NCBI GenBank assembly: GCA_036005845.1
Contig: DASYQD010000110.1
Span: 6,815-70,814 of the forward strand
Origin: DASYQD01 sp036005845
GTDB taxonomy: Bacteria; Acidobacteriota; Thermoanaerobaculia; Multivoradales; JAIOJS01
Length of the DNA stretch: 64,000 nt
Direction: 5' to 3'
Part shown: positions 26,484 through 35,769 of the stretch, one piece after another
Numbering within the stretch: the first letter of the stretch is position 1
Layout: every line of letters starts with the position of its first letter
Notes under the pieces: model-generated
The model's database searches: none
Seen by the model: only the letters and a program-made list of their open reading frames with translations
Told to the model about the DNA's origin: nothing
Program-made: the position numbers and the translations under genes

Positions 26484-26879
26484 GTGGTCGTCGACACGAT
26501 GGTGGTGGCCTTCGCCCTGATCGGCGAGGCCGACCTCCATCAGCAAGCCGTTCGTGTCCTCGGCAGTAGAGACGAGCTCTGGGCGCCGGAATCGCTCCGC
26601 GCCGAGCTGGTCAACGTGCTCTGGCTCTGGGTCCGCCACCGTGGCATCTCACCCGAGAGCGCGCGCACAGCGCTGCGGAATGCGGAGAGCCTGCTCACTG
26701 GTTTCGTGCCGATCGCCGAGCTTTGGGAGTCGGCGCTCGATCTCGCGCTAGCGCGGGACCATTCGCCCTACGACACACTGTTCGTTGCGTTGGCCCGGAA
26801 GCAAGGAACGACCGTCGTGACCGACGACGGAACCCTGCTGCGACGCTTTCCAGAATGGACAACCCCGCTCGCGTATTGA
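26484..26879 (+). CDS. VapC-family PIN-domain ribonuclease toxin
   Basis: 131 aa PIN domain. The acidic metal-binding residues are visible: the first Asp in MVVDTMVVAFAL, a Glu in APESLRAELVNVLW, an Asp in ARDHSPYDTLFVALA and the Asp pair in VVTDDGTLL. VapC toxins cleave tRNA or rRNA and are held inactive by the antitoxin encoded just upstream. GTG 26484 is the only start that keeps the first catalytic Asp. The gene is convergent with a DUF1569 gene. Confidence 0.9.
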   Translation: MVVDTMVVAFALIGEADLHQQAVRVLGSRDELWAPESLRAELVNVLWLWVRHRGISPESARTALRNAESLLTGFVPIAELWESALDLALARDHSPYDTLFVALARKQGTTVVTDDGTLLRRFPEWTTPLAY

Positions 26880-26964
26880 CGAGCGCGATTCTCACGAGAT
26901 CAAGTGAAAGACATCCTCGTCGGCATCTCCGCCGGCAGGCTCACGTTCAACTTGTCGCCCACGC

Positions 26965-27414
26965 TCACACCCCGAACTGCCGCAGGTGGTGGTCGAGGTG
27001 CTTGCCCATCATGACACCCCACTCGGTGCCGGTCATGCGGCCGAAGAAGGAGTGGGTGCAGGCGGCGGCGTGGTCGGGGCCGAGCTCGACGAAGCGCGCG
27101 GCTAGCGCCTGCAGGCGTGCCTTCTCCTTCGCGAAGTCGCGGTCGTCGCGGATGACGAAGGTGGGGTCGGTGGGCGAGTTCTGCGGAAAGGGCGCGGCGC
27201 CGAGGAACTTCTTGCGCACCAGCGGGCCGAAGAGGCGGCCGATCAGAATCTGCTTCTTGGGCTGGTCGCCGTTGGCCACCTCGAGCGCGTTGGCGCAATG
27301 GGCGAGCATCTGCGCCGGCGACATCTTGCCCCACTGGCGCGGGCTGTCGGGAGTCAGACGGTCGAGGCGGTCGAGCAGCTCGCGGCGCGCCGCGGCGTCG
27401 AAGAGGTCGTACAT
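26965..27414 (-). CDS. DUF1569 (DinB-like) protein
   Basis: 149 aa, predicted four-helix DinB/YfiT-like fold of the DUF1569 family, with ARRELLDRLDRLTPDSPRQWG, MSPAQMLAHCANALEVA and GKHLDHHLRQFG. The His residues in AHC and HLDHH could bind metal. The function is unknown; related proteins act in thiol-dependent transfer or detoxification. ATG 27414 has GGAGG about 9 nt upstream, and TAGACT lies further upstream at ~27451, so it seems to have its own leadered promoter. Confidence 0.85.
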   Translation of the reverse strand: MYDLFDAAARRELLDRLDRLTPDSPRQWGKMSPAQMLAHCANALEVANGDQPKKQILIGRLFGPLVRKKFLGAAPFPQNSPTDPTFVIRDDRDFAKEKARLQALAARFVELGPDHAAACTHSFFGRMTGTEWGVMMGKHLDHHLRQFGV

Positions 27415-27515
27415 AGTCGAGGCCTCCGCGGTAGGTGTCGGCGAGTCTAGATCAAGGCCGTCGCGGTGACGCGCGGCGAGCTCAGCAACATGGCGCAAGG
27501 ATGGCCCATGCCCTT

Positions 27516-28655
27516 TCAGCCGCTCGGCAGCTTCGCGCCGACGATTCGTTCCCAATTGGGCGGATCGGTGGCGCCTTCGGTGGAGAGCAGCACCACGCGT
27601 GTCGTAGTCGAGAGACCCGCACGCTCGCGCTCCTCGTCGTCGCCCGCCAGCTCCAGCAGCCCCGCCGCGCCGGCGGCGCCCGTCTCGCCGGCGACGATGC
27701 CCTCCGCGGCGAGCGCGCGCATGGCTTCCATGGCGCGCTCGTCCGAGACGATGACGATCCCGTAGAGGCCGCGGCGCACCCATGGCCACGAGACCGCTGA
27801 AGCGGTGCCGCAGTTGAGCCCCGCCATCAGCGAGTGCTGGCGGCCGGGCAGCGTGACGATCTCGCCGGCGGCGATCGCGGCGGCCACGCAGGCGGCTTCG
27901 GTGGGCTCGACGCCGACGATGCGGATGGCGCCGCGCAGCTCGGCGCGTTTCATCGCCACGACCGCGGCCTGAGCCAGCGCGCCGACGCCGACCTGCACGA
28001 GCAGCAGGTCGGGCGGCCACTCGCCGGCGGCGCGGAGCTGCTCCTCGGTCTCCCAGAAGAGCGTCGCGTAGCCTTCGACGACCAGCTCCGACAACCGCTC
28101 GTGGCCGGGCAGCGAGGTGTCCTGCAGCAGCAGGCCGCCGATCTCGCGGGCGACGGCGTCGGCGCGCGCGACGCAGTCGTCGTAGCCGCCGTCGACCTCT
28201 TCGACGGCGGCGCCCTCACCGGCGATGGCGGCGATGCGCGCCGGCGCGGCGCCGGCCGGCAGGAAGATGCGGGCCGGCAGCTCGAGCAGCGCGGCGATGC
28301 GCGCCACGGCGCGCCCATGGTTGCCGTCGGTGGCGGCGACGAGCGGCGGCGAGCCGCCGAGCCGCGTGCGCAGCGCCGCGAAATCGCCGGCGAGCTCGGG
28401 TGCCCCGAGCCGCTGCGCGAGCGTGTTCGCGGCCGCCCACGAAGCCCCGAGGATCTTGAACGCCGGCAGCCCCAACCGCGCGCCCTCGTCCTTGAGCCAC
28501 ACCCGCGCCACACCGCACCGCGCCGCCAGTGCCGGCAGCTCGCGCAGCGGCGTCGGTGCGTAGCCGGGCAGCCGGCGATGGAAGGGCAGCGGCGCGCGCG
28601 ACGGCGCGGCGTCGGCGAGGATGGCCTCGGCGCGCCGATTGACCAGCAGCGGCAC
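27516..28655 (-). CDS. Diaminopropionate ammonia-lyase-like PLP enzyme
   Basis: 379 aa, fold type II PLP enzyme. FHRRLPGYAPTPLRELPALA and WLKDEGARLGLPAFKILGAS match diaminopropionate ammonia-lyase, with the PLP-binding Lys in FKILGAS. Typical members convert 2,3-diaminopropionate to pyruvate and ammonia; DGNHGRAVA and a glycine-rich phosphate-binding region further on support the fold. Threonine dehydratase-like activity is an alternative. GTG 28655 has TACGCT 6 nt upstream. No neighbouring gene points to a pathway. Confidence 0.85.
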   Translation of the reverse strand: MPLLVNRRAEAILADAAPSRAPLPFHRRLPGYAPTPLRELPALAARCGVARVWLKDEGARLGLPAFKILGASWAAANTLAQRLGAPELAGDFAALRTRLGGSPPLVAATDGNHGRAVARIAALLELPARIFLPAGAAPARIAAIAGEGAAVEEVDGGYDDCVARADAVAREIGGLLLQDTSLPGHERLSELVVEGYATLFWETEEQLRAAGEWPPDLLLVQVGVGALAQAAVVAMKRAELRGAIRIVGVEPTEAACVAAAIAAGEIVTLPGRQHSLMAGLNCGTASAVSWPWVRRGLYGIVIVSDERAMEAMRALAAEGIVAGETGAAGAAGLLELAGDDEERERAGLSTTTRVVLLSTEGATDPPNWERIVGAKLPSG

Positions 28656-28661
28656 ACGACG

Positions 28662-28667
28662 AGCGTA
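28662..28667 (-). promoter_or_regulatory. -10 element TACGCT, ammonia-lyase gene
   Basis: On the minus strand TACGCT ends 6 nt before GTG 28655, without a Shine-Dalgarno. Confidence 0.45.
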
Positions 28668-28720
28668 CGCGATTCCCAGCGGCCAACGTCCACTCGCGCC
28701 CGTGGAAGAATCCGCGCCTC

Positions 28721-29926
28721 ATGAGCGATCTGCCGCGCACGCGCGACGCGCTCCTGCGCGGCATCGAGCAGGGACTGCATCCGGCGGCGCAGCTCTACGT
28801 CTCACGCGGCGGCGCGCCGGTCGCGGAGCTGGCCCTCGGCGAGGCGCGGCCGGACGTACCGATGCAGCCCGACACGCTGATGCTGTGGCTGTCGTCGACG
28901 AAACCGGTGGCGGCGGTGGCGATCGGCCAGCTCTGGGAGCGCGGGCTGCTGGCGCTCGACGATCCGATCGCGCACCACGTGCCCGAGTTCGCGCAGAACG
29001 GCAAGGACGCGGTCACCATCCGCCACGCGCTCACCCACACCGGCGGCTTCCGCTTGCCGCAGGTGGGCTGGCCGGCAGTGTCGTGGGAGGAGACGATCGC
29101 GCGCGTCTTTGCGGCGCGGCTGGAGCCGCGCTGGGTGCCGGGCGAGAAGGCCGGCTACCACATGTCGTCGTCGTGGTTCGCGCTCGGCGAGGTGGTGCGC
29201 CGGCTCGACGGCCGGCCCTTCGAGATCTATGCACGCGAGGAGATCTTCCTGCCGCTCGGCATGGACGATTGCTGGATCGGCATGCCTGCCGAGCGCTATC
29301 GCGGCTACATGACCGCCGGCCGGCTCGCCCAGCCGTGGAACACCGAAGCGCGCGAGCCGCGGCCGCATTTCTGGGACGAGGAGCTGCACGTGACGCGCTG
29401 CTCGCCCGGCGGCAACGGCTGGGGGCCGATGCGCCAGCTCGGCCGCTTCTACGAGATGCTGCTCGCCGGCGGCGCGCTCGAAGGGCGCCGCGTGCTGCAG
29501 CCGCAGACCGTCGAGGCGCTGCTCGCGCGCCACCGCGTCGGCATGGTCGACCACACCTTCCGGCAGGTGATGGACTGGGGGCTGGGCTTCATCCCCAACA
29601 GCCGGCCGGGGCTCGTCGAGACCTTCGGCGCGTTTCGACAGCTCCAGGCCGGCGCGGCACCGAGCGCCGCACGAGCCACCGATGCGGCACCGTCACCGCC
29701 TGCCGACGTCGAGCTCCCCTACCACTACGGCCCGCACGCCTCGCGCCGCGCCGTCGGCCACAGCGGCTATCGCTCCTCCACTGCCTTCCTCGACCCGCCG
29801 CACGGCCTCGTCGTCGCTCTCGCCGTCACCGGCACGCCGTCCGACGAAGCGCACGCGGCACGGTTCCGCGAGGTGCTTGCCGCGATCTACGAGGACCTCG
29901 AGCTCGCGACGGCTCCGCAGCCCTAG
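28721..29926 (+). CDS. Class C beta-lactamase-like serine hydrolase
   Basis: 401 aa of the beta-lactamase/esterase EstB family. SxxK is SSTK at ~58 (LWLSSTKPVAAVAIGQLW). The second motif region reads GYHMSSSWFALGEVV, where a Tyr-x-Asn/Ser element is expected, and HSGYRSSTAF near the C-terminus replaces the KTG motif. No signal peptide is evident, so a cytoplasmic esterase is likely. AAGAAT 9 nt before the ATG is a weak version of the leaderless -10. It is convergent with lon. Confidence 0.87.
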   Translation: MSDLPRTRDALLRGIEQGLHPAAQLYVSRGGAPVAELALGEARPDVPMQPDTLMLWLSSTKPVAAVAIGQLWERGLLALDDPIAHHVPEFAQNGKDAVTIRHALTHTGGFRLPQVGWPAVSWEETIARVFAARLEPRWVPGEKAGYHMSSSWFALGEVVRRLDGRPFEIYAREEIFLPLGMDDCWIGMPAERYRGYMTAGRLAQPWNTEAREPRPHFWDEELHVTRCSPGGNGWGPMRQLGRFYEMLLAGGALEGRRVLQPQTVEALLARHRVGMVDHTFRQVMDWGLGFIPNSRPGLVETFGAFRQLQAGAAPSAARATDAAPSPPADVELPYHYGPHASRRAVGHSGYRSSTAFLDPPHGLVVALAVTGTPSDEAHAARFREVLAAIYEDLELATAPQP

Positions 29927-29954
29927 CGAGAAAGGACCGCGGCCGCGATGAGGC

Positions 29955-32498
29955 TCAGCGCCCGCGGCGTGGCTCGGTCTGCAGCGCGGGCCGGTCGCTC
30001 CGGCGGCGGTCCTTGCCGGTGCGGCGGTCGCGGCGCGGGACGTCGGCCGGCTGCGGCTCGACGCCCAAGATCGCCGGCTCCGGCTCGACCGCCCGCGCGA
30101 CGAAGCGGCGCGTGCCTTCGGCGGGCGCGACCACGGACTGCAGCAGCGCCTCGGCCCAGACGTCGTCGACGTCCTTGGCGAGCACGATGCGCAAGCCGGT
30201 GCGCACGTCCTCGGGCAGGTCGGTGAGGTCCTTCTTGTTGCCGAAGGGCAGCACGACGGTCTTGATGCGGGCGCGGTGCGCCGCGAGCACCTTCTCCTTG
30301 ATGCCGCCCACGGAGAGGATGCGGCCGCGCAGCGTCAGCTCGCCCGTCATCGCCACGTCGTGGCGCACGGGGCGGCCCGACAGCAGCGAAGCGAGACAGG
30401 TCGCCACCGCCACGCCAGCCGAAGGCCCGTCCTTCGGAATGGCACCCGCCGGAAAGTGGATGTGCACGTCGTGCGAGGCGAAGGCGCCGTCCGGGATCTC
30501 GAGGTCGCGCGCCCGCGAGCGGACGTACGAGTAGGCGGTCTGCACCGACTCGCGCATGACGTCGCCGAGGTGGCCGGTGATCTCTACCTTGCCGTGGCCC
30601 GACATCCGCGCCGCTTCGATGAAGAGGATCTCGCCGCCGGCGCCCGTCCACGCGAGACCGGTCGCGAGCCCGAGCTCCGGGCTGCGCGCCGCGAACTCTT
30701 GCTCGTAGAGTACGGGGCCGAGGAAGCGCTCGACGTCGTCGGCGTCGAGGCGCTTCTTCGCCGGCACGTCTCCGGCCGCGCGCTGCCGCGCCACCTTGCG
30801 GCAGATGGCGGCGATGCGGCGGTGGAGGTCGCGCACGCCCGCCTCGTTGGTGTAGCAGCGGACGATGCGCTGCAGCGCCGCCGCCGTCGGCTGCAGCGAG
30901 CCGGCTTCGAGGCCGTGTTCCTCGAGCGCTTCGGGAAGGATGTGGCGCCGCGCGATCTCCAGCTTCTCGTCCTCGGTGTAGCCGGCGAGCGTGAGCACTT
31001 CCAGCCGGTCGCGCAGCGGCGACGGGATGGTGTCGAGCCGGTTGGCGGTGGCGATGAACAGCGTCTCCGAGAGGTCGAACGGCACACCGAGGTAGCGGTC
31101 GAGGAACGCGTGGTTCTGTTCGGGGTCGAGAACCTCGAGCAGCGCCGCCGCCGGGTCGCCGCGGTAGTTGCTGTCGATCTTGTCGATCTCGTCGAGCAGG
31201 ATGAGCGGGTTCTTCGAGCCGACGCGCTGGTAGGCGGCGATGAGCTTGCCCGGCATGGCGCCGACGTAGGTCTTGCGGTGGCCGCGGATCTCGCTCTCGT
31301 CGTTCAAGCCGCCCAGCGGCAGCGGGATGAAGCGGCGCCCGAGCGCCTCGGCGATCGAGCGCGCCAGCGACGTCTTGCCGGTGCCCGGCGGCCCGACCAG
31401 GCAGAGGATCGGCCCGGCGAGCTTGCCCTTGAGCTTGGCGACGGCGAGGTACTCGAGGACCCGCTGCTTCACTTCGGAGACCGCGTGGTGGTTGCGGTCG
31501 AGCGTGCGCTCCACCTTCTGCAGGGTGAGGCTGTCCTTGGTGCGGTCCATCCACGGCAGCGCGAAGACGGTCTCGAAGTAGCTGTGCAGCACCGGGTACT
31601 CGGCTGACTGCTCGGAGAGCACGGCGAGGCGGCTGCACTCGTTGCGCAGCACGCGCTTGCTCTCGTCGTCGACAGGGAGGTGCTCGATGCGCTCGCGGAA
31701 CTGCTCGGCCTCGCGTTCCGGGCCGCGGTCGTCGCCGAGCGTCGAGCGGATGATGCGCAATTGTTCGCGCAACAAGTACTCGCGCTTCTTCTCCTCGATC
31801 TCGGTCTTGACGCGCGACTGGATGTCGCGGTCGACGGCGACGCGCGCCACCTCCTGTTCGATCAAGTCGAAGATGAGCTGCAGCCGCTCGCCGGGGTTGA
31901 CCATCTCGACGAGCCGCTGCTTCTCCTCCACCGGCACGTTGAGGTAGGTGGCGAGCAGGTCGGAGAAGACGTCCGGGCCCGCCTCGACGTTCATGCGTAG
32001 CAGCTCGACCGTCTCGCGGTTGTAGCGGTCGTCGGCGGAGGCGAGGGCTTGGAAGGCGTCAAGCGCCTTGCTGATCAGCACGTCGAGCTCGAGGCGCGGC
32101 GGCAGGCGGCGCGGCGCCGGCCGGCGCACGCGGCCGACGAAGTAGGGATCGGTGTGCAGCAGCGCCTCGAGCTGCACCCGTTCGCGGCCATGGAGGAAGA
32201 GCTGCTGGCGGTCCTCCCCCAGGCGCAGCACCTGCACCACCTCGGCGAGCACGCCCACCTCGGCGAAGTCGGTGAGCGCGGCGGGCTCGAGCTCGCCGCT
32301 GCGCGCGCCGAAGATGGCGACCAGGGTCGTGCCCGTGGGCAGCGCCTCGACCATGCGCAGGCTGCGGTCGGTGGCGACCTGCAGGCCGATGACGCCCGAG
32401 GGGAAGAGCACCGCCGAACGCAGCACGAGGATCGGCAGCGCCTCGGGCAGGTCCGGAAGCGCGGGCTCGGGCTCGGCGGCGTCGGGACGCTCTTCCAT
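29955..32498 (-). CDS. lon: ATP-dependent Lon protease
   Basis: About 847 aa. The N-terminal substrate-binding domain starts with LPILVLRSAVLFPSGVIGLQ. The AAA+ module has Walker A GPPGTGKTSLARS (~370), LLDEIDKID and ATANRLDTIPSPLRDRLEV. The C-terminal protease carries the catalytic Ser in PKDGPSAGVAVA (~690) and Lys in GGIKEKVLAAHRA (~733). A basic C-terminal tail rich in Arg follows the protease domain. The ATG at 32498 is preferred; an in-frame GTG at 32537 would add 13 residues, and neither has a strong ribosome-binding site. It degrades misfolded and regulatory proteins in the cytoplasm. Confidence 0.95.
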   Translation of the reverse strand: MEERPDAAEPEPALPDLPEALPILVLRSAVLFPSGVIGLQVATDRSLRMVEALPTGTTLVAIFGARSGELEPAALTDFAEVGVLAEVVQVLRLGEDRQQLFLHGRERVQLEALLHTDPYFVGRVRRPAPRRLPPRLELDVLISKALDAFQALASADDRYNRETVELLRMNVEAGPDVFSDLLATYLNVPVEEKQRLVEMVNPGERLQLIFDLIEQEVARVAVDRDIQSRVKTEIEEKKREYLLREQLRIIRSTLGDDRGPEREAEQFRERIEHLPVDDESKRVLRNECSRLAVLSEQSAEYPVLHSYFETVFALPWMDRTKDSLTLQKVERTLDRNHHAVSEVKQRVLEYLAVAKLKGKLAGPILCLVGPPGTGKTSLARSIAEALGRRFIPLPLGGLNDESEIRGHRKTYVGAMPGKLIAAYQRVGSKNPLILLDEIDKIDSNYRGDPAAALLEVLDPEQNHAFLDRYLGVPFDLSETLFIATANRLDTIPSPLRDRLEVLTLAGYTEDEKLEIARRHILPEALEEHGLEAGSLQPTAAALQRIVRCYTNEAGVRDLHRRIAAICRKVARQRAAGDVPAKKRLDADDVERFLGPVLYEQEFAARSPELGLATGLAWTGAGGEILFIEAARMSGHGKVEITGHLGDVMRESVQTAYSYVRSRARDLEIPDGAFASHDVHIHFPAGAIPKDGPSAGVAVATCLASLLSGRPVRHDVAMTGELTLRGRILSVGGIKEKVLAAHRARIKTVVLPFGNKKDLTDLPEDVRTGLRIVLAKDVDDVWAEALLQSVVAPAEGTRRFVARAVEPEPAILGVEPQPADVPRRDRRTGKDRRRSDRPALQTEPRRGR

Positions 32499-32551
32499 GC
32501 GCGGTGCGCTGGACTTACAGCGAGAGGATTCTTTCACGGGCGGCGTTGGCC

Positions 32552-32580
32552 TTGACCCGACCCGCGAAATCCTATAGCTT
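32552..32580 (+). promoter_or_regulatory. possible promoter of the propeller-like protein gene
   Basis: TTGACC at 32552-32557 and TAGCTT at 32575-32580 are 17 nt apart; TATAGC at 32573 is an alternative -10. The start codon is about 58 nt downstream, so the transcript has a leader. Confidence 0.4.
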
Positions 32581-32637
32581 TACAGCATAGCGCAGTTCGA
32601 CGGCAAGTAGCTGGACACCAAGAGGGACGCGTCCGCG

Positions 32638-34239
32638 ATGGAGCGATCCGCAGGTACGGGCAGGTCGTTGTCTTGGCGTGCCGTGGCCGCGTTGGCGATG
32701 GCGCTCGGCGCGGTGGTCACGCCTCCCGTGGCGGCCTTCAAGGGCTGCGCCGAGTCGCTCGTCGGGCAGAGCCTGCAGCCGCCGGCGGCGCTTTGGGGCG
32801 CCGTCGAGCCGACCTCGGTGCTCGTCAACGCCACCAGTTGGACGGGCTCGCAGCGCCCCAGCCTGACCTACAACATCAGCACCACCGTCGACATCGAGAA
32901 CGGCTGGCTCTTCGTCTCCAACTACGACGGCCTGTCGATCTGGGACGCGCGCACCGATCCGGCCAACCCGTCGCGGACCGTGATCAAGGGCGGCTTCGAA
33001 GGGCAGATCCCCCATTGGGTCCCTACCGGTGAGTTCACGCAGGTGGTGTTCGGGGTCGATGCGCCCGAAGGGATCGACACCATCATCGGCCTCGCCGCGA
33101 TGCCGCATACCCTCGGCTTCACCATCTGGGACACCACGAACAAGAGCAATCCGCTCGAGCTCTACCAGGACAGCACTCGCGGCTCCTATCAGGTCTACGC
33201 CGACCGCATCGGCGGGCGCGACTATGCGTTCGTCGCCGACTTCATCGGCTCGCCGGGTCTTTACCGCTACGACATGACCGCGGCGCGCAGTTTCTCGGCC
33301 TGCGGGGAGGCGACGCCGACGATCAGCTGCCCGGGGGTCTTCAAAGGCCGCATCGGATCGGCGGAAGCGCTCAAGTACGTGCACGGCCTCGTCGTCGGCA
33401 GCCGCCACTTCGTCGTCACCAGCGGCGGCGACACGACGAGCAGCGGCATCCGCATCTGGGAGGTCACCAATCCCGACGCACCCGTCGAGGTGGTCCACGA
33501 CTTCCAGGGCTACGCCGTGTACCACGCCACGCACGGCGTCGCCATGTGGACGCAGGACGGCCACCACTACCTCGCGGCGCGTCACGACAACACGGCCAAG
33601 ATCTTCGACGTCACGGACTGTCTGACCACCGGGTGTACCGACCTGCAGAGCAGGGTGATCTGGAGCCAGGCGCTGAGGTCCATGCCCGAGGCGCAGTACT
33701 GGATGTCGGCAACGTTCTCGCGCAGCGGCAACACGCCGTTCGTCTTCTTCGGCCATCACGACGTCTGCGTCGACGGCGAGGCGCCCGGCCACAAGGAGAT
33801 GCTCTACGACGTTACCACCGCCGCGCAGCCGCGCGAGGTGTCGCCGCCGCAGACGATCCAGGACCAGGGCGAGACGGTCGACTACTGGAGCTGGTACTCC
33901 TCGGACACCATCCGCGGCTTCGCGCACTACGCGCCGCGGGTGGCGAAGTTCTACGGCGCCTATCTGTACCGTGCGGCGGCGACGATCTTCGACGTGCACA
34001 AGTACACCGGACCGCCGGCGCCCGACTTCAGTTGGAGCCCGCAGCCGGTCTACGCCGGGGACCCGATCCAGTTCACGAACGCGACGACCGGCGGGCCGAC
34101 TTCGTACTCGTGGAGCTTCGAGAGCGGCACCGCGGCGTCGGCGCCGAGTGGCGCGACTGCGGCGCCGGCAAGCGGCGGGGATCCGAAGGCGGCGGCTGCC
34201 GCGAGCTCGGCTGCTCCACCGCCTTCGCCTCAGCGCTGA
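32638..34239 (+). CDS. Secreted beta-propeller-like protein with truncated PKD domain
   Basis: 533 aa with a signal peptide (AALAMALGAVVTPPVAA). The body holds repeats of the form V.xxYDGLSIWDARTDPANP, IWDTTNKSNPLELY and IWEVTNPDAPVEVV, as in LVIVD-type propellers. A PKD domain begins at ~455 (PDFSWSPQPVYAGDPIQFTN, then SYSWSFESG) but lacks its second half: where GDG and later strands are expected the sequence turns into a low-complexity Ala/Ser/Pro tail. A 44-bp imperfect direct repeat follows the stop. The function is unknown. ATG 32638 gives a normal signal peptide. Confidence 0.7.
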   Translation: MERSAGTGRSLSWRAVAALAMALGAVVTPPVAAFKGCAESLVGQSLQPPAALWGAVEPTSVLVNATSWTGSQRPSLTYNISTTVDIENGWLFVSNYDGLSIWDARTDPANPSRTVIKGGFEGQIPHWVPTGEFTQVVFGVDAPEGIDTIIGLAAMPHTLGFTIWDTTNKSNPLELYQDSTRGSYQVYADRIGGRDYAFVADFIGSPGLYRYDMTAARSFSACGEATPTISCPGVFKGRIGSAEALKYVHGLVVGSRHFVVTSGGDTTSSGIRIWEVTNPDAPVEVVHDFQGYAVYHATHGVAMWTQDGHHYLAARHDNTAKIFDVTDCLTTGCTDLQSRVIWSQALRSMPEAQYWMSATFSRSGNTPFVFFGHHDVCVDGEAPGHKEMLYDVTTAAQPREVSPPQTIQDQGETVDYWSWYSSDTIRGFAHYAPRVAKFYGAYLYRAAATIFDVHKYTGPPAPDFSWSPQPVYAGDPIQFTNATTGGPTSYSWSFESGTAASAPSGATAAPASGGDPKAAAAASSAAPPPSPQR

Positions 34240-34264
34240 GCCGGCGGCCGGCGGCGCACAGCTC

Positions 34265-34360
34265 GCGCCGCTGCCGACTTTCCTTCGCGCGGCGGTCGCG
34301 CGGCGTCGCGTGCTTGCGCCGATGGCGACTTTGCTTCGGCGCGCGGGCCGCGCGCCGTCG
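34265..34360 (+). repeat. two imperfect 44-45 bp direct repeats
   Basis: 34265-34308 and 34316-34360 align along their length (GCGCCGCTGCCGACTTTCCT against GCGCCGATGGCGACTTTGCT, then a GC-rich palindromic half). They fill the gap between the truncated PKD gene and the DsbD-like gene. Confidence 0.7.
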
Positions 34361-34373
34361 GCCCGCAGCCGCT

Positions 34374-34379
34374 TATGCT
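34374..34379 (+). promoter_or_regulatory. -10 element TATGCT, DsbD-like gene
   Basis: TATGCT ends 6 nt before GTG 34386 and no Shine-Dalgarno is present. Confidence 0.45.
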
Positions 34380-34385
34380 CCGCGC

Positions 34386-35759
34386 GTGCGCTCCAGGCGC
34401 TCACCCACTGCCAGCTCGATCCTCGTTGGCGCGCTGCTCCTCTCGTCGATGACGCTCGCCGTGAAGGCGGCAGTATCGAGGTGGAGCGATCACCGGGTCG
34501 TGGCGTCACGGCTCGTCGCCGGTGCGCCCGCGGCGGACGGCACCCCACGCCTCGGGCTGCACTTTCGACTGGCGCCTGAGTGGCACGTCTACTGGAGGCA
34601 CCCCGGCGATGCGGGCGCGCCGCCGCAGGTAGCGGTCGCGGCCGGTGGCGTGCCGATTCCGTCGGAGATCTCGTACCCGGCGCCACAGCGGTTCCGGCTG
34701 CCGGGCGGGCTCGAAGCGCTCGGCTACGCAGGCGAAGTCGTGTACCCGCTGCGGCTCGCGTCGCCACCGCCGGCCGGCAGCACGATCACCGCGTCGCTCG
34801 ACTACGTCGCCTGCGCAGTGGAATGCATCCCGTACCACGACGAGCTGGCGGTGACGTTGCCCGTCGCGGCGAGCTCGACCGCGAGCGGCGAGGACGAGCT
34901 GCTGCGGCGGTGGGAGGCGCGGTTGCCGCGCGCCGTGGAAGCGGCCGGCGTCGAGTGGCGGCTGCGCTACCGCACGGGCGAGGCGCCGGAGATCGAGCTC
35001 GAGGTCGCGCCTGACGCGGCAAGCTCGATTGGCGGAGCGCCGCCCACGCCGACGGCCGCAGCGAGCTCGAGCGACGCGACGCCCGGCGGCGCGACAGCCG
35101 TGCCCACGAAAGGCCCACCCGAGCTGTTCCTGGAGCCCGCCCCCGGGGCCACGTTCGCGTCGCCCGAGCGCATCGCAGGCGATGCCGGAGCCATGCGCTT
35201 CCGCGCCGCCGTGCGCCCCGATGTCGCCGGGCAGCCGCCGCAGCGCCTGCGCGTCGCGTGGACGCTCACCCGTGCGATGGCAAACGACGTCGCGCTCGCC
35301 GGCGTTGTCACGGTTCCGGCCGGCGGTCAGGTCGGCACGAGCGGCGAAGCATCGAATGCGCGGTCTGCAGCGCGCTCTCGTCGCGACGCCGCTCGCCAGG
35401 AACGCGTGCCTCGCGGCGCGCTCGTGGCTCTGCTCGCCCTCGTGCCACTCGTGGCGGCGCTCCTCCTGTGGCTGATCCCGGAACGCCTCGCGCTGCCCGC
35501 GATTCCGCCGTCGTGGCTGCGCGGTGCCAGCTTCCTCGCCGCGGCCGTGCTGGTGTGGAGCGCGTACCGCCTCGGCGCCCTGCTGCCGACGACCCAGGTC
35601 GCCGTCGTCGAGCTCTCGTGGCTCGCCATTGCGCTGGCGGCCCAAGGCGCCGCGGCGGCGAGCGCCGTGACTCGACGGCGATTGTGGCTCGCTCTCGCGT
35701 TGCTCGCCGCCGCCGCCGGCGTCTGGGCCGCGTGGTCGCCGGCTATGCTTTCCTCCTGA
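34386..35759 (+). CDS. DsbD N-terminal-domain protein with C-terminal four-TM region
   Basis: 457 aa. After a signal peptide, ~45-330 match the N-terminal (DsbC/alpha-type) domain of DsbD: LHFRLAPEWHVYWRHPGDAG, SYPAPQRFRLPGGLEALGYA and the cysteine pair in YVACAVECIPYHDEL. The usual eight-TM beta domain and thioredoxin gamma domain are missing. Instead about four hydrophobic helices (~340-455) follow a linker. It may receive electrons in the periplasm from another membrane protein, or be a copper/thiol-handling variant. It lies 10 nt before a redoxin gene that has its own strong ribosome-binding site. Confidence 0.75.
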   Translation: MRSRRSPTASSILVGALLLSSMTLAVKAAVSRWSDHRVVASRLVAGAPAADGTPRLGLHFRLAPEWHVYWRHPGDAGAPPQVAVAAGGVPIPSEISYPAPQRFRLPGGLEALGYAGEVVYPLRLASPPPAGSTITASLDYVACAVECIPYHDELAVTLPVAASSTASGEDELLRRWEARLPRAVEAAGVEWRLRYRTGEAPEIELEVAPDAASSIGGAPPTPTAAASSSDATPGGATAVPTKGPPELFLEPAPGATFASPERIAGDAGAMRFRAAVRPDVAGQPPQRLRVAWTLTRAMANDVALAGVVTVPAGGQVGTSGEASNARSAARSRRDAARQERVPRGALVALLALVPLVAALLLWLIPERLALPAIPPSWLRGASFLAAAVLVWSAYRLGALLPTTQVAVVELSWLAIALAAQGAAAASAVTRRRLWLALALLAAAAGVWAAWSPAMLSS

Positions 35760-35769
35760 GGAGGTCGCC

